A stretch of DNA of 64,000 bases, taken from positions 2,542,001 through 2,606,000 of the forward strand of contig NZ_JAUSZI010000002.1 in NCBI RefSeq assembly GCF_030817415.1, written 5' to 3'. Every line of letters begins with the position of its first letter. Position 1 is the stretch's first letter. Origin of the DNA: Streptomyces umbrinus (lineage in GTDB: Bacteria; Actinomycetota; Actinomycetes; Streptomycetales; Streptomycetaceae). Under the pieces are notes generated by a model. The model was not told the origin of the DNA. It searched no databases and worked only from the letters and a program-made list of their open reading frames with translations. The position numbers were made by a program, and so were the translations under genes. Below are positions 34,593 to 43,217 of this stretch, piece after piece.

Positions 34593-35582
34593 GTGGGCCG
34601 AACCGAGAACCCGGTCCCGCGACCGGACAGCGCCCTGGGCCAGCTCGCGAGCCACCTCCGGCGGTGTAGAGCCCGCGCCGGCTTGACCAACGCGGCGTTG
34701 GCAGCCCGTACGAAGTACAGCGCTACCACGCTGCAGCGTGCGTCGGGCGGGGCCGTCCTGCCCACGCTCAGGGTCGTCTTAGCCTACGAGGGTGGTTGCG
34801 GCATAGCCGACGGCGAAGCGCGCCGGCTGTGGGGGCTAGCCCGGCAGGTGTTGGGACGCCGTGACCGACGGCGGGCGATGCTGCCTCATCCGGGGAAGGC
34901 GCCCCGGCCGGACCTGATCGCTGACCGGGCAGACATGAGCCGGGCGCTGCTGGATCTGCGCGAGCGCAGCGGACTGAGTTACCGCGACATGGAGCGCAGG
35001 GTCGAAGGACGGCTCGAGCTGGGGCCGTTGTCGCGTTCGACGGCACAGCGCATACTCACTCGCCAGTCCTTCCCCACCAGCCAGCGGCAGCTGATGGCAC
35101 TGCTTCACGCCTGCGCGGTGCCCGAGCGGGCCTGGGGGGACTGGGTGCGCGCGTGGAAGAAGGTGCACCGGGCGCAGGACCGGAGAGAGCCAGCGGTCAC
35201 CCCGGCCCGGAAGCTGGCAGCCCGTGAGGCGGAAGCCCAACTGGAGCGGTACGAACTGGAATCAGTAGAACCGTTCCGAAGCCCGACAGCGGCATGGAGC
35301 GTCCGCTGCTGCCTCTGCGGTGATCTCTTCAGGGTCCGGCTCGATGACCTGGGCACCGGTTGGGTCGGATGTCCCAACCGGTGCCCCCGCGCACTCGTGC
35401 GGTCTGTGGCCGACGGCCTGCTGAAACAGCTCGATCCCCTGTCGTGCCCCCGGTGCGAGCGCCCGGTCACAAAGGAGCCGCACACCACGTCGCCGGAAGA
35501 CTGCCCCATCTGCGGCGATGCGCGCCCTGGAACCACGACGCCGTCCTCGGGGGACAGGTACCGCGACGGCGCCTCCGTCTGA
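34593..35582 (+). CDS. XRE-type helix-turn-helix protein with C-terminal zinc-ribbon region
   Basis: 329 residues, GTG start. Residues ~14-70 form an XRE HTH ('LGQLASHLRRCRARAGLTNA', 'ALAARTKYSATTLQRASGG'). A second HTH-like block follows at ~115-175 ('RALLDLRERSGLSYRDMERR', 'STAQRILTRQSFPTSQRQL'). The C-terminal ~90 residues hold four CxxC-type pairs ('CCLCGDLF', 'CPNRC', 'CPRCERP', 'CPICGD') that should bind zinc. Such proteins are frequent on Streptomyces islands. Likely a DNA-binding regulator. Confidence 0.8.
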   Translation: MGRTENPVPRPDSALGQLASHLRRCRARAGLTNAALAARTKYSATTLQRASGGAVLPTLRVVLAYEGGCGIADGEARRLWGLARQVLGRRDRRRAMLPHPGKAPRPDLIADRADMSRALLDLRERSGLSYRDMERRVEGRLELGPLSRSTAQRILTRQSFPTSQRQLMALLHACAVPERAWGDWVRAWKKVHRAQDRREPAVTPARKLAAREAEAQLERYELESVEPFRSPTAAWSVRCCLCGDLFRVRLDDLGTGWVGCPNRCPRALVRSVADGLLKQLDPLSCPRCERPVTKEPHTTSPEDCPICGDARPGTTTPSSGDRYRDGASV

Positions 35583-35716
35583 ACCAGTCGCTGCGGTCTC
35601 ACGGGATCTCGCACTCCGTTGAGTGGGAACTCATGGTGGGAGGTTGTCGTACAGCGCCCCTCCTGGCAGTCGGGAAGGACCAGCAGGAGGGGCGGCGTGT
35701 CCGTCATGGCTACGCC

Positions 35717-36280
35717 TCACGATGACGGTTCATCCTCCTCCACGGCCTGGCCACTGCCGGGCGTTCCGAGTAGTTGATCGACGCGGTACGCAAGGCCACG
35801 CCCAAGAGCTTTCGCAACGGGGAGGCTGATGTTCAGCAGCAGGGTCGTCCCGCCCACCACGCACATGAATGTGATGGATGGGGCCGCTCCTAGAGACTCA
35901 CTGATTGCCGCTGCCCCCGGAGTCCCGGTGGTCTGAAGGAACTGGCCGAGTGCGGTCCATTGCGTTGGTGGGCTGCCGAAGGTCGGTACCGGCAGCTGAA
36001 CAACCGATGCGTAGGCCGCGTCGGCAAGATGCGCGTGTTGCTCGTACCCGGCACGCCTAAACACCTCAACCAGACACTCCGACAGGACCTTGCCAAACGC
36101 TTTGCTCTTCTGTGAGTCGTAGTTCAAGAGCGGAGCCCGGTCGACCTCTTCCCAGAAGAACACCGCAGTGTCGATCACGGTGAGCCGGGCGAGAACGGAA
36201 GGTAGGACATCGGGATCGTGTTCCTCGGGCTCCAGCACCACCTCAGTGGTAATCAGCCAACTGCCGTCCCTCGTGCGCAT
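35717..36280 (-). CDS. Hypothetical protein with one hydrophobic segment
   Basis: 187 residues from the ATG at 36280, selected over an upstream ATG because GGGAGG lies 5 bases before it. The N-terminal half is acidic and soluble ('VVLEPEEHDPDVLPSVLARL'). A hydrophobic stretch 'ITFMCVVGGTTLLLNISLPV' could be a membrane helix. The C-terminus is acidic. No family recognised. Confidence 0.65.
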   Translation of the reverse strand: MRTRDGSWLITTEVVLEPEEHDPDVLPSVLARLTVIDTAVFFWEEVDRAPLLNYDSQKSKAFGKVLSECLVEVFRRAGYEQHAHLADAAYASVVQLPVPTFGSPPTQWTALGQFLQTTGTPGAAAISESLGAAPSITFMCVVGGTTLLLNISLPVAKALGRGLAYRVDQLLGTPGSGQAVEEDEPSS

Positions 36281-36445
36281 CGCGACCTCCCTTGTAGCAC
36301 TCAGCATCCGAGATCACTCCAGCGCGCCTCGGAAGGCGCACGAGGCTCTCTCACATTGGCTCCATTCGGCGCATGCCATGAGCTCGGGCGACCGCGTCTG
36401 TCGCTGGCTGCGTCATCTGTCCACAGAGGAACGGGAGTCTCATGG

Positions 36446-36673
36446 ATGAATGATCGACAGCAACGACAGGCAGCCGTCGGCCCGGTCGCGGGCCAAGGTC
36501 AAGATCCTCTTGCCCTTAAGCGCGCGGAGCACGCCGTGTTCACCCGCCCAGCGCCGAAATCCGTGCGAGCCCGGATGAAATTCCTTACTGACCCCGGATA
36601 CGATCGCTTACCTCGACAGGTACGACGCGACTACCTCGGCAACACCCTCCACGAGTACCAACATCCGGTATGA
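36446..36673 (+). CDS. Small hypothetical protein
   Basis: 75 residues from the ATG at 36446, with a weak GGGAG 12 bases upstream. The tail 'ARMKFLTDPGYDRLPRQVRR' and 'DYLGNTLHEYQHPV' looks like a real small protein. Overlapping open frames on the other strand are less convincing. Island-specific, function unknown. Confidence 0.4.
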   Translation: MNDRQQRQAAVGPVAGQGQDPLALKRAEHAVFTRPAPKSVRARMKFLTDPGYDRLPRQVRRDYLGNTLHEYQHPV

Positions 36674-36828
36674 CCTGCACTTGGCAGAGTTCTCGGCAAA
36701 AGCAACCACGCTGACCTGCTACGACGCCGTCCCGAACCCGCCCATGTATGCCCATCAGCTGGTGAACTCGGGTGAGTTACGGCCGACGCCGGACGACAAA
36801 TCTGCCGTGCGACATCTCTATAGCGGAT

Positions 36829-37050
36829 ATGTCAGCATCAACGAGCTCTCTGATCCCGGCACCCAACGGCGCATGCCCCCAGCTCTCATTCGAGCAGCAC
36901 CCGTGCCCGGGCAACCCCCGCAAGCTCCACGTGGCCCTCCCCGAGGAGCCACCCGACGTGACCGAGTGCGTCGCCGCCGCCCTCCTCCACCTCCTTCGCG
37001 CCCTGATCGCCGATCCGAGCCGGCCATGCCCAGAGGCCGGAGAGGGCTAG
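36829..37050 (+). CDS. Small hypothetical protein upstream of the recombinase
   Basis: 73 residues from the ATG at 36829; no good ribosome-binding site. 'PRKLHVALPEEPPDVTECVA' and 'AALLHLLRALIADP' give it a protein-like composition. It precedes the recombinase by 138 bases in the same direction. Low confidence in both start and reality. Confidence 0.35.
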   Translation: MSASTSSLIPAPNGACPQLSFEQHPCPGNPRKLHVALPEEPPDVTECVAAALLHLLRALIADPSRPCPEAGEG

Positions 37051-37188
37051 GAGGCATGGACGGGCGAGCCTTCTTGCCAGGAGACGCGGACGGCCGCTGG
37101 CTCTTCTCACCCTTGCGAGGTACGACGGACCGCCACACAACACCCGCAACGTGCTCCACGACACGCACACACTGGGGGCTCACCGCAC

Positions 37189-38898
37189 GTGATCCGTTTC
37201 GCCTTCGCCGGACGCTGCTCCACCGAGGACCTTCAAAATCCCGAAGCCTCACGGAACTGGCAGCTCACCCGCGCCCGAGCCCTGATCGAGCCCGCCGGGG
37301 GCCACATCGTCACCGAGTACTTCGACGTCGGCCACAGCCGCTCCCTGCCCTGGCAGCGCCGCCCCCGCGCCAACGAACTCCTCCAAGCACTCCGCGACCC
37401 GAACCGCGGGTTCGACGCGGTCGTGATCGGGGAGCCGCAGCGCGCCTTCTACGGCAACCAGTTCGGCAACACCTTCCCCGTCTTCGTGCACTTCCGCATT
37501 CCTCTGTGGGTGCCGGAGGTCGGCGGGCCAATCGACCCGGACAACGAGGCCCACGACCTCGTCATGTCCGTCTTCGGCGGCATGAGCAAAGGAGAGCGCA
37601 ACCGCATCAAGATCCGCGTACGGACCGCCATGAGCTCCCAGGTCCAGCTCCAGGGCCGCTACCTCGGCGGGCGACCGCCCTACGGCTACCGGATCACCGA
37701 CGCCGGGCCCCACCCCAACCCCGCCAAGGCGGCCACCGGCCAGCGCATCCACGCACTCCAGCCCGACCCCGTCGCCGCGCCCCTCGTGCAGCGGATCTTC
37801 ACCATGTATGTCGACGGCATGAGCGACAAGGCCATCGCCACCCAGCTCACACGCGACTCCATCCCCTGCCCCTCCGCCCACGACCCGGTCCGCAATCCGC
37901 ACCGCGCGAAAACCGCATGGCAGCAGGGCACCGTGCGCGCCATCCTCATCAACCCCCGCTACACCGGCTACGAGGTCTGGAACAAGCAACGCAAGGAAGA
38001 ACGCCTCCTCGACATCGACGACGTCACCCTCGGCCACCGCACCAGCATGACCCACAACCCCGCCGAGGCGTGGATCCGCTCCAACGAACCCGCCCACGAA
38101 GCGATCATCAGCCCCGATCTCTTCGACACCGCCCAAACCGTCCGCAGACAGCGGGCCCGCACCCACGGCCGACAGGAACGAGCCGGAAAGCAAGGCGCAC
38201 GCCCCTACGCCCTCCGCGGCCGGGTCCGATGCACCCTGTGTGGGCGCAAGATGCAGCCCGCCACCATCCGCAACCGCGTCTACTACCGCTGCGAATTCAA
38301 GGACCAGGAAGCCGCCCTCTACCCCGGCCTCACCCACCCACGCACCATCAACCTGCGCGAAGACGTCCTATGCCAGGCCCTGGACCCATGGATCGCCCGG
38401 GCCTTCGCCCCCGAACGACTCACCGCCACCGTCGAAGCACTCACCCACGCAAGCGCCACGGCAAGCACCGCAGAGACTCAAACACCCGAACAGGCCCAAG
38501 CCCGCCAGGCAGTCAAGGACTGCGAACGCCGGCTCGCCCGCTACCAGTCCGCCCTCGAAGCCGGAGCCGACCCCGCCGTCGTCACTCAATGGATCAACGA
38601 GGCGCAGAGAGACAAGGAAGCGGCGCGGAAGAAACTCGACGCGCTCCCCGCTGCCACCCGCAAGAAGGAAGCCCCACTCAACGCCCAGCAGATCCAGAAG
38701 ATCACTGAGAGGCTCGGAGACATCGCACAGCGCATCCACGCAGCCGATACCGAGACAAAAGGCCCACTCTATGAAGCCCTAGGCATCACAATCAGTTACG
38801 AACACGCAAAGAAGACCGCGACCGTTAGGTCGAGGCCCTCGTCTGCGTATCGTCAGTGGTTGTGTCCGAGGGGGGACTTGAACCCCCACGCCCGATAA
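37189..38898 (+). CDS. Large serine recombinase (site-specific integrase)
   Basis: 569 residues, GTG start. The resolvase catalytic domain occupies ~1-140, with the nucleophile probably Ser11 in 'AGRCSTEDLQNPEASR' and further conserved parts 'VVIGEPQRAFYG' and 'GGMSKGERNRIKIRVR'. The recombinase domain follows ('GGRPPYGYRI', 'ILINPRYTGYEVWNKQRKEE'), then a zinc ribbon ('VRCTLCGRKMQPATIRNRVY', 'YRCEFK') and a coiled coil near 480-520. The last ~12 codons are read from the complement of a tRNA-Leu gene, giving 'CPRGDLNPHAR'. Such proteins integrate phages and islands. This one is very probably the integrase of the accessory region to its left, with the att site at its own 3' end. Confidence 0.92.
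   Translation: MIRFAFAGRCSTEDLQNPEASRNWQLTRARALIEPAGGHIVTEYFDVGHSRSLPWQRRPRANELLQALRDPNRGFDAVVIGEPQRAFYGNQFGNTFPVFVHFRIPLWVPEVGGPIDPDNEAHDLVMSVFGGMSKGERNRIKIRVRTAMSSQVQLQGRYLGGRPPYGYRITDAGPHPNPAKAATGQRIHALQPDPVAAPLVQRIFTMYVDGMSDKAIATQLTRDSIPCPSAHDPVRNPHRAKTAWQQGTVRAILINPRYTGYEVWNKQRKEERLLDIDDVTLGHRTSMTHNPAEAWIRSNEPAHEAIISPDLFDTAQTVRRQRARTHGRQERAGKQGARPYALRGRVRCTLCGRKMQPATIRNRVYYRCEFKDQEAALYPGLTHPRTINLREDVLCQALDPWIARAFAPERLTATVEALTHASATASTAETQTPEQAQARQAVKDCERRLARYQSALEAGADPAVVTQWINEAQRDKEAARKKLDALPAATRKKEAPLNAQQIQKITERLGDIAQRIHAADTETKGPLYEALGITISYEHAKKTATVRSRPSSAYRQWLCPRGDLNPHAR
38863..38898. other. Putative island attachment junction (attR-like) at the 3' end of tRNA-Leu
   Basis: The recombinase stop codon and last 12 codons lie inside the tRNA gene, so the boundary between accessory and core DNA must fall within or just left of these bases. 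I searched the window by eye for a second copy of the tRNA 3' end (GTCCGAGGGGGGACTTG) and found none. The other end of the element would be beyond position 1. Confidence 0.5.
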
Positions 38899-38947
38899 AG
38901 GGCACTAGCACCTCAAGCTAGCGCGTCTGCCATTCCGCCACCCGGAC
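38863..38947 (-). tRNA. tRNA-Leu (anticodon GAG)
   Basis: 85 bases including the discriminator A. Acceptor GTCCGGG (38947-38941) pairs with CTCGGAC with one G-U. The D-arm starts TGGCGGAATGG. The anticodon arm CTAGC-TTGAGGT-GCTAG puts GAG at loop positions 3-5. There is a long variable arm as in class II tRNAs (TGCCCTTTATCGGGCG), and a T-arm GGGGGTTCAAGTCCCCC. CCA is not encoded. It overlaps the recombinase gene on the other strand. Confidence 0.95.
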
Positions 38948-39088
38948 TAGGTGTCTGCCGCCTGGACGGGGGTGTTCCCCGTGGCGACATGGACAACAAT
39001 ACCAAGCTTTCGGAGTGGCTTTCACCTGCGTTTCCTCGTCCCGGCGGGGGTTCCCGACAGGTGCGGAGGGTGCGCCTACAGTCTCACC

Positions 39089-40459
39089 ATGGGTGACTGG
39101 AAGACTACGGACGGGTTGCCGCGGAGACGGCGGCACCGGGCTCTGTCGCCGTGGCGGGAGCATCTGCGGGACACGTTCTGGTTCGCTCCGACCGCCGCTC
39201 TGTTCCTGGTGTTCGTGGTGTGGTCCGCGGCGACGGCGGCGGACGACGCGATCCTGACCGCGCTGCGCGACTCGGGCGACGAGGACGCCGTCAGTGATCT
39301 GCTGGGCATCGCCGAGGACGCGAAGACCGTGGTCACCACGATCAGCGCGGCCATGATGACCTTCATCGGTGTCGTCTTCAGCATCTCGCTGGTCGCCGTA
39401 CAGATGGCCGCCGGGCAGTTCAGCCCCCGCGTCGTACGGATCTTCGTGCGGAGCCGGATCACCAAGGCCACCTTCGCGGTGTTCCTGGCCACCTTCGTGC
39501 AGTCCCTGCTCGTCCTCACTTCGTACGACAGTCAGCGCGATCCCGCGCTGGTGGCCTCGATCCCGCTCGTCCAGTCCGTCCTCACGCTGATCCTGGTGGG
39601 GCTGAGCGTCGTCCTGTTCGTGATGTACGTGAACTCGACGCTGCGGCTGATGCGGGTCGCGCACGTCGTCGACCTGATCACCAGGGAGGCGTTGCGGGTC
39701 GTCGCGAACATGCCCCTCGCCGTCTCCGCGGAGAAGCCCGCCGGTATCGGTACCAGCACGGGCCCCGGCCCCGGCTCCGGCCTTGGTCCCGAGACCGCCC
39801 GCATCGCCCATCACGGCCGCGCGGGTGTGCTGCGGGACGTCGACATCGCGCGGCTCGTCCGGATGGCGCGGCAGAACGGTGTCGTGCTGCGGCTCGTCCC
39901 GCGGATCGGGGACTTCGTCGTGCCGGGTACGCCGGTGTTCGCCGTTCATGGGGGTCCCGCCACGAAAGGGCTGCGGGCGCTGAGTTTTCAGGTGTCCGTG
40001 GGTGCCGAGCGAACGTTCCATCAGGATCTGGGGTTCGGGCTGCGGCAGTTGTCGGACATCGCGTTGCGCGCCCTGTCGCCGGCCGTGAACGACCCCACCA
40101 CGGCGGTGCAGGCCGTGGACCGGATCGTGCAGTTCCTGTCCTCGGTGGCGCAGCGCCCGCTCGGAGCCCTGTTGCACCGGGACCGGCGAGGCACCGTACG
40201 GCTGGTACAACCCGTGCCGGGCTGGACCGAGTTGGTCGACCTCGCCTTCACGGAGATCCGGGGGTGCGCGGTGTCCAGTCCTCAGGTCACCCGACGTCTG
40301 CTGGCCGGGCTCGACGATCTCCTCGGTGCCGTTGCCGAGGACCGTCGGGAGCCGTTGGTCCGCCATCGCACACTGCTGACCCAGGCCGTGGAACGGACCG
40401 TGCCCCAAGCCACGGACCGCGCCTTCGCCCTCCACCCGGACCGGCAGGGCATCGGGTAG
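39089..40459 (+). CDS. DUF2254 membrane protein
   Basis: 456 residues from the ATG at 39089; no strong ribosome-binding site, so initiation may be leaderless. Four membrane segments lie in the first ~200 residues ('FWFAPTAALFLVFVVWSAA', 'TTISAAMMTFIGVVFSISLV', 'ATFAVFLATFVQSLLVL', 'LVQSVLTLILVGLSVVLFVM'). The family motif 'AVQMAAGQFSPRVVRIFVRS' and the C-terminal soluble 'RALSPAVNDPTTAVQAVDRI' identify DUF2254. It begins the core side of the junction. Function of the family is not established. Confidence 0.9.
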   Translation: MGDWKTTDGLPRRRRHRALSPWREHLRDTFWFAPTAALFLVFVVWSAATAADDAILTALRDSGDEDAVSDLLGIAEDAKTVVTTISAAMMTFIGVVFSISLVAVQMAAGQFSPRVVRIFVRSRITKATFAVFLATFVQSLLVLTSYDSQRDPALVASIPLVQSVLTLILVGLSVVLFVMYVNSTLRLMRVAHVVDLITREALRVVANMPLAVSAEKPAGIGTSTGPGPGSGLGPETARIAHHGRAGVLRDVDIARLVRMARQNGVVLRLVPRIGDFVVPGTPVFAVHGGPATKGLRALSFQVSVGAERTFHQDLGFGLRQLSDIALRALSPAVNDPTTAVQAVDRIVQFLSSVAQRPLGALLHRDRRGTVRLVQPVPGWTELVDLAFTEIRGCAVSSPQVTRRLLAGLDDLLGAVAEDRREPLVRHRTLLTQAVERTVPQATDRAFALHPDRQGIG

Positions 40460-40486
40460 AGCAGGGCAACGGGTAGAGCAGGGCAT
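40448..40486. repeat. 17-bp tandem repeat across the DUF2254 stop codon
   Basis: GGGCATCGGGTAGAGCA (40448-40464) is repeated as GGGCAACGGGTAGAGCA (40465-40481), with a partial third GGGCA(T) copy to about 40486. The first copy contains the stop codon TAG. A recent local duplication. Confidence 0.75.
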
Positions 40487-40528
40487 CTGGTGGGCGAGCC
40501 GTACGACCACCGACGGTTCCCGAAAGCC

Positions 40529-40560
40529 AGTGGGCGGCGCCCCGCACGGCGCCGCCCACT
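40529..40560. terminator. Bidirectional hairpin terminator
   Basis: Perfect 13-bp stem AGTGGGCGGCGCC / GGCGCCGCCCACT with a 6-base loop, between the convergent DUF2254 and aldehyde dehydrogenase genes and ending 6 bases before the latter's stop. Confidence 0.85.
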
Positions 40561-40565
40561 CGCGG

Positions 40566-42107
40566 TCACGGCATGAGGTGGTACTCCGGGAAGTTGCCCG
40601 GCAACCGCTCCCCCACCGGTCCTCGCGTCACCGCGCGGATCAGCAGTTCGCCGCCCACGAACGCGCCCCGCCAGGACGCGCCGAAGCCGCCGAAGAGCTC
40701 GTCGCGGTCACCGCGCGAACGGGGCTTGCCGTGGCCGACCTTGAAGGCGCGGATCTGCGGGGCCAGTCGGTCGTAGGTGGCCTCGTCGTCGGTCGACAGG
40801 GTCGCGACGAGCGCGCCGTTCGACGCGTTCATGGCGGCGAGCAGCTCGGCCTCGGTGTCGACCAGGACGATGGTGTCGACCGGGCCGAAGGGTTCCGCGT
40901 GGTGGAGGGGCGAGGACGGGGGCGGGTTGAGGAGCGTGACCGGTTGGACGTACGCCGCCGTGTCCTGGCCGGGCAGGAAGCGCGCGTCGGTGAGCCGGCC
41001 GCGGTGCAGCGGGACCGCGCCCCGGTCGATCGCCTCGGCGACCTGGTCGTGGAGGTCCTTCGCCTTGGCCGCGTTGATCACAGGGCCGAAGTCCAGCTGC
41101 GGATACGGGTCGTCCGGGTGCTCGACCGCCAGCGGGTGACCGACTCGCAGCGTACGGACCGCCGGCAGGTACGCCGCCAGGAAGTCGTCGAACAGCTCAC
41201 GCTGGACGACGAAGCGCGGGTAGGCGGTGCAGCGCTGCTTGCCGTAGTCGAAGAGCTTGGGGATGACCGCCGTCAGCGTGTCCCAGTCCGTGTGGTTCCA
41301 GATGCCCCAGGTGTTCAGGCCCTCCTGTTCGAGTACGTGTCGTTTGCCGAGGTCGGCGACGGCCGTGGCCACCGCGGCGCCCGTGTCGCGGCCGCCGACG
41401 AAGGAGACGCAGCCGATCTCGGGCGCGCGCACGAGCGCCTCCGACAGCTCGCGCCCGCTGCCGCTGACGAGGGTGACGGGAATCCCCTCGCGTGCGGCGA
41501 GTGCGCAGGCCAGGGTGAGACACGCGACGCCGCCGTCGGTCGGGGCCTTGGCGATGACCGCGTTCCCTGCCAATGCCTGTATCAGCATTGCGTGAACGAG
41601 CACGCTCATCGGGTAGTTCCAGCTCGCGATGTTGGACACGGGCCCGTCGAGCGGGGTCCGGCCCTCGACCATGGGCTCGATTCCGTCGACGTACCAGCGC
41701 ACGCCGTCGATGGCCCGGTCGACGTCGGCCTGCGCGAGCCGCCAGGGCTTGCCGATCTCCCAGACGAGGAGCAGCGCGAGCAGTTCACGGTGCTCGGTCA
41801 GCGCGTCGAGCGTGGCAGCGACGCGGGCCCGGCGTTCGTCCAGGGGCACGTGCCGCCAGGCACGGTGGTGGTCGAGCGAGGCACGTACGGCCTGGTGGGC
41901 CGTCAGGCCGTCGAGGCGCGGGGGCCCCGCGATGGGGCTCCCGTCCACGGGGCTCGTGGCGGGCAGCGCCCTGCCGTCCGCCTGCCAGGCGGCGCCCCAG
42001 AGGTTGAGGACACGGTCGTCCCGGAAGGCTTCCGGCGCCACGGTGAGGCAGCGTTGCCAGGCGTCGGTCCAGGAGGTGTGGGACTTGAGGGTGAGGGTGG
42101 GTGCCAT
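40566..42107 (-). CDS. Aldehyde dehydrogenase family protein
   Basis: 513 residues from the ATG at 42107; the frame is open upstream through a repeat block that I exclude. ALDH landmarks: 'SNIASWNYPMSVLVHAMLIQ' (Asn), 'GNAVIAKAPTDGG', 'CVSFVGGRDTGAAVA', the general-base Glu in 'LEQEGLNTWGI', the catalytic Cys in 'YGKQRCTAYPRF' and 'HAEPFGPVDTIV'. The Glu and Cys motifs are atypical in sequence, so substrate cannot be inferred. It follows sucCD on the same strand across a 214-base gap and could share their transcript. It might oxidise an aldehyde feeding the CoA ligases nearby, which is speculation. Confidence 0.88.
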   Translation of the reverse strand: MAPTLTLKSHTSWTDAWQRCLTVAPEAFRDDRVLNLWGAAWQADGRALPATSPVDGSPIAGPPRLDGLTAHQAVRASLDHHRAWRHVPLDERRARVAATLDALTEHRELLALLLVWEIGKPWRLAQADVDRAIDGVRWYVDGIEPMVEGRTPLDGPVSNIASWNYPMSVLVHAMLIQALAGNAVIAKAPTDGGVACLTLACALAAREGIPVTLVSGSGRELSEALVRAPEIGCVSFVGGRDTGAAVATAVADLGKRHVLEQEGLNTWGIWNHTDWDTLTAVIPKLFDYGKQRCTAYPRFVVQRELFDDFLAAYLPAVRTLRVGHPLAVEHPDDPYPQLDFGPVINAAKAKDLHDQVAEAIDRGAVPLHRGRLTDARFLPGQDTAAYVQPVTLLNPPPSSPLHHAEPFGPVDTIVLVDTEAELLAAMNASNGALVATLSTDDEATYDRLAPQIRAFKVGHGKPRSRGDRDELFGGFGASWRGAFVGGELLIRAVTRGPVGERLPGNFPEYHLMP

Positions 42108-42168
42108 TCGGTTGCTCCGCTCTCGGTGCACAGTCGGGGGCGGTAGTGCATGGCTCGTCTCGCGTACG

Positions 42169-42231
42169 GGAGTACTGGGCGCGCTTGGCGTACTTCGAGT
42201 GCTTGGCGTACTCGGAGCGCTCGGAGTACTC
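42169..42231. repeat. Seven degenerate 9-bp tandem repeats flanked by CGCGTACGG
   Basis: Units follow (G/C)G(A/C)G(T/C)(A/G)CT(T/C/G): GGAGTACTG, GGCGCGCTT, GGCGTACTT, CGAGTGCTT, GGCGTACTC, GGAGCGCTC, GGAGTACTC. The same 9-mer CGCGTACGG sits immediately left (42161-42169) and right (42231-42239). It lies 62-124 bases upstream of the aldehyde dehydrogenase start. Confidence 0.7.
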
Positions 42232-42321
42232 GCGTACGGAGACGTTGTACGAAGGACGCTAGCGATCCGTCTCGACCTCGGAAAGTAACGTCGTGTCAAC
42301 TATGAGTGACATCACGCTCCT

Positions 42322-43206
42322 TCATCCGGACTCGTCCAGTGCGGCGAGGACCAGCCGGGCCGTCTCGGTCGGGGTGTCGCCCACGCGGACTCCGGCCGCT
42401 TCCAGGGCTTCCTTCTTCGCCTGGGCCGTGCCGGACGAGCCGGAGACGATCGCGCCGGCGTGGCCCATCGTCTTGCCCTCGGGTGCGGTGAAGCCTGCGA
42501 TGTAGCCGATGACGGGTTTGGTGACGTGGTCGCGGACATACGCGGCCGCGCGTTCCTCGGCGTCACCGCCGATCTCCCCGATGAGGACGATGAGTTCGGT
42601 GTCGGGGTCGTCCTGGAAGGCGGCCAGGCAGTCGATGTGGGTGGTTCCGACGACGGGGTCGCCGCCGATGCCGACGCAGGTCGAGAAGCCGATGTCGCGG
42701 AGTTCGTACATGAGTTGGTAGGTGAGCGTGCCCGACTTGGAGACGAGTCCGATGCGGCCCGACTTGGTGATGTCGGCCGGGATGATGCCCGCGTTGGACT
42801 GCCCGGGGGTGATCAGGCCGGGGCAGTTGGGGCCGATGATCCGCGTGCCCTTCGCCCTCGCGTACGCGGTGAAGGCGACCGAGTCATGGACCGGGATGCC
42901 CTCGGTGATGACGACGGCGAGCTCGATGCCGGCGTCGGCCGCCTCCACAACTGCCGCCTTGGAGAAGGCGGGTGGGACGAAGACGACGCTGACGTCGGCC
43001 CCGGTGGCCTCGATGCCTTCGCGCACGGAGCCGAAGACGGGCACGGCACGGTCGTCGAAGTCGACGCTCTGCCCGGCCTTGCGCGGGTTGACGCCGCCGA
43101 CGACGTCGGTGCCGGCCGCGAGCATCCGCCGGGTGTGCTTCATGCCCTCGCCGCCCGTCATGCCCTGGACGAGGACCTTGCTCTCCTTGGTGAGGTAGAT
43201 GGCCAT
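42322..43206 (-). CDS. sucD: Succinyl-CoA synthetase-type alpha subunit (second copy type)
   Basis: 294 residues, ATG with AAGGAG upstream. The CoA-binding Rossmann domain ('[20 protein letters not shown]', 'GGVNPRKAG') is followed by the ligase domain with the phospho-His region '[13 protein letters not shown]'. Usual family length. It is 11 bases after sucC. Its place opposite an oxalyl-CoA/formyl-CoA cluster suggests a specialised dicarboxylate-CoA ligase, for example using oxalate, malate or succinate, rather than the TCA-cycle enzyme. The sequence alone does not fix the substrate. Confidence 0.92.
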   Translation of the reverse strand: MAIYLTKESKVLVQGMTGGEGMKHTRRMLAAGTDVVGGVNPRKAGQSVDFDDRAVPVFGSVREGIEATGADVSVVFVPPAFSKAAVVEAADAGIELAVVITEGIPVHDSVAFTAYARAKGTRIIGPNCPGLITPGQSNAGIIPADITKSGRIGLVSKSGTLTYQLMYELRDIGFSTCVGIGGDPVVGTTHIDCLAAFQDDPDTELIVLIGEIGGDAEERAAAYVRDHVTKPVIGYIAGFTAPEGKTMGHAGAIVSGSSGTAQAKKEALEAAGVRVGDTPTETARLVLAALDESG

Positions 43207-43217
43207 GTCCCGCTCCT

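Noticed and set aside
36681..38708. A 675-codon plus-strand frame over the recombinase
   Set aside because: Out of frame with the serine recombinase; its product is Pro/Arg/His-rich noise.
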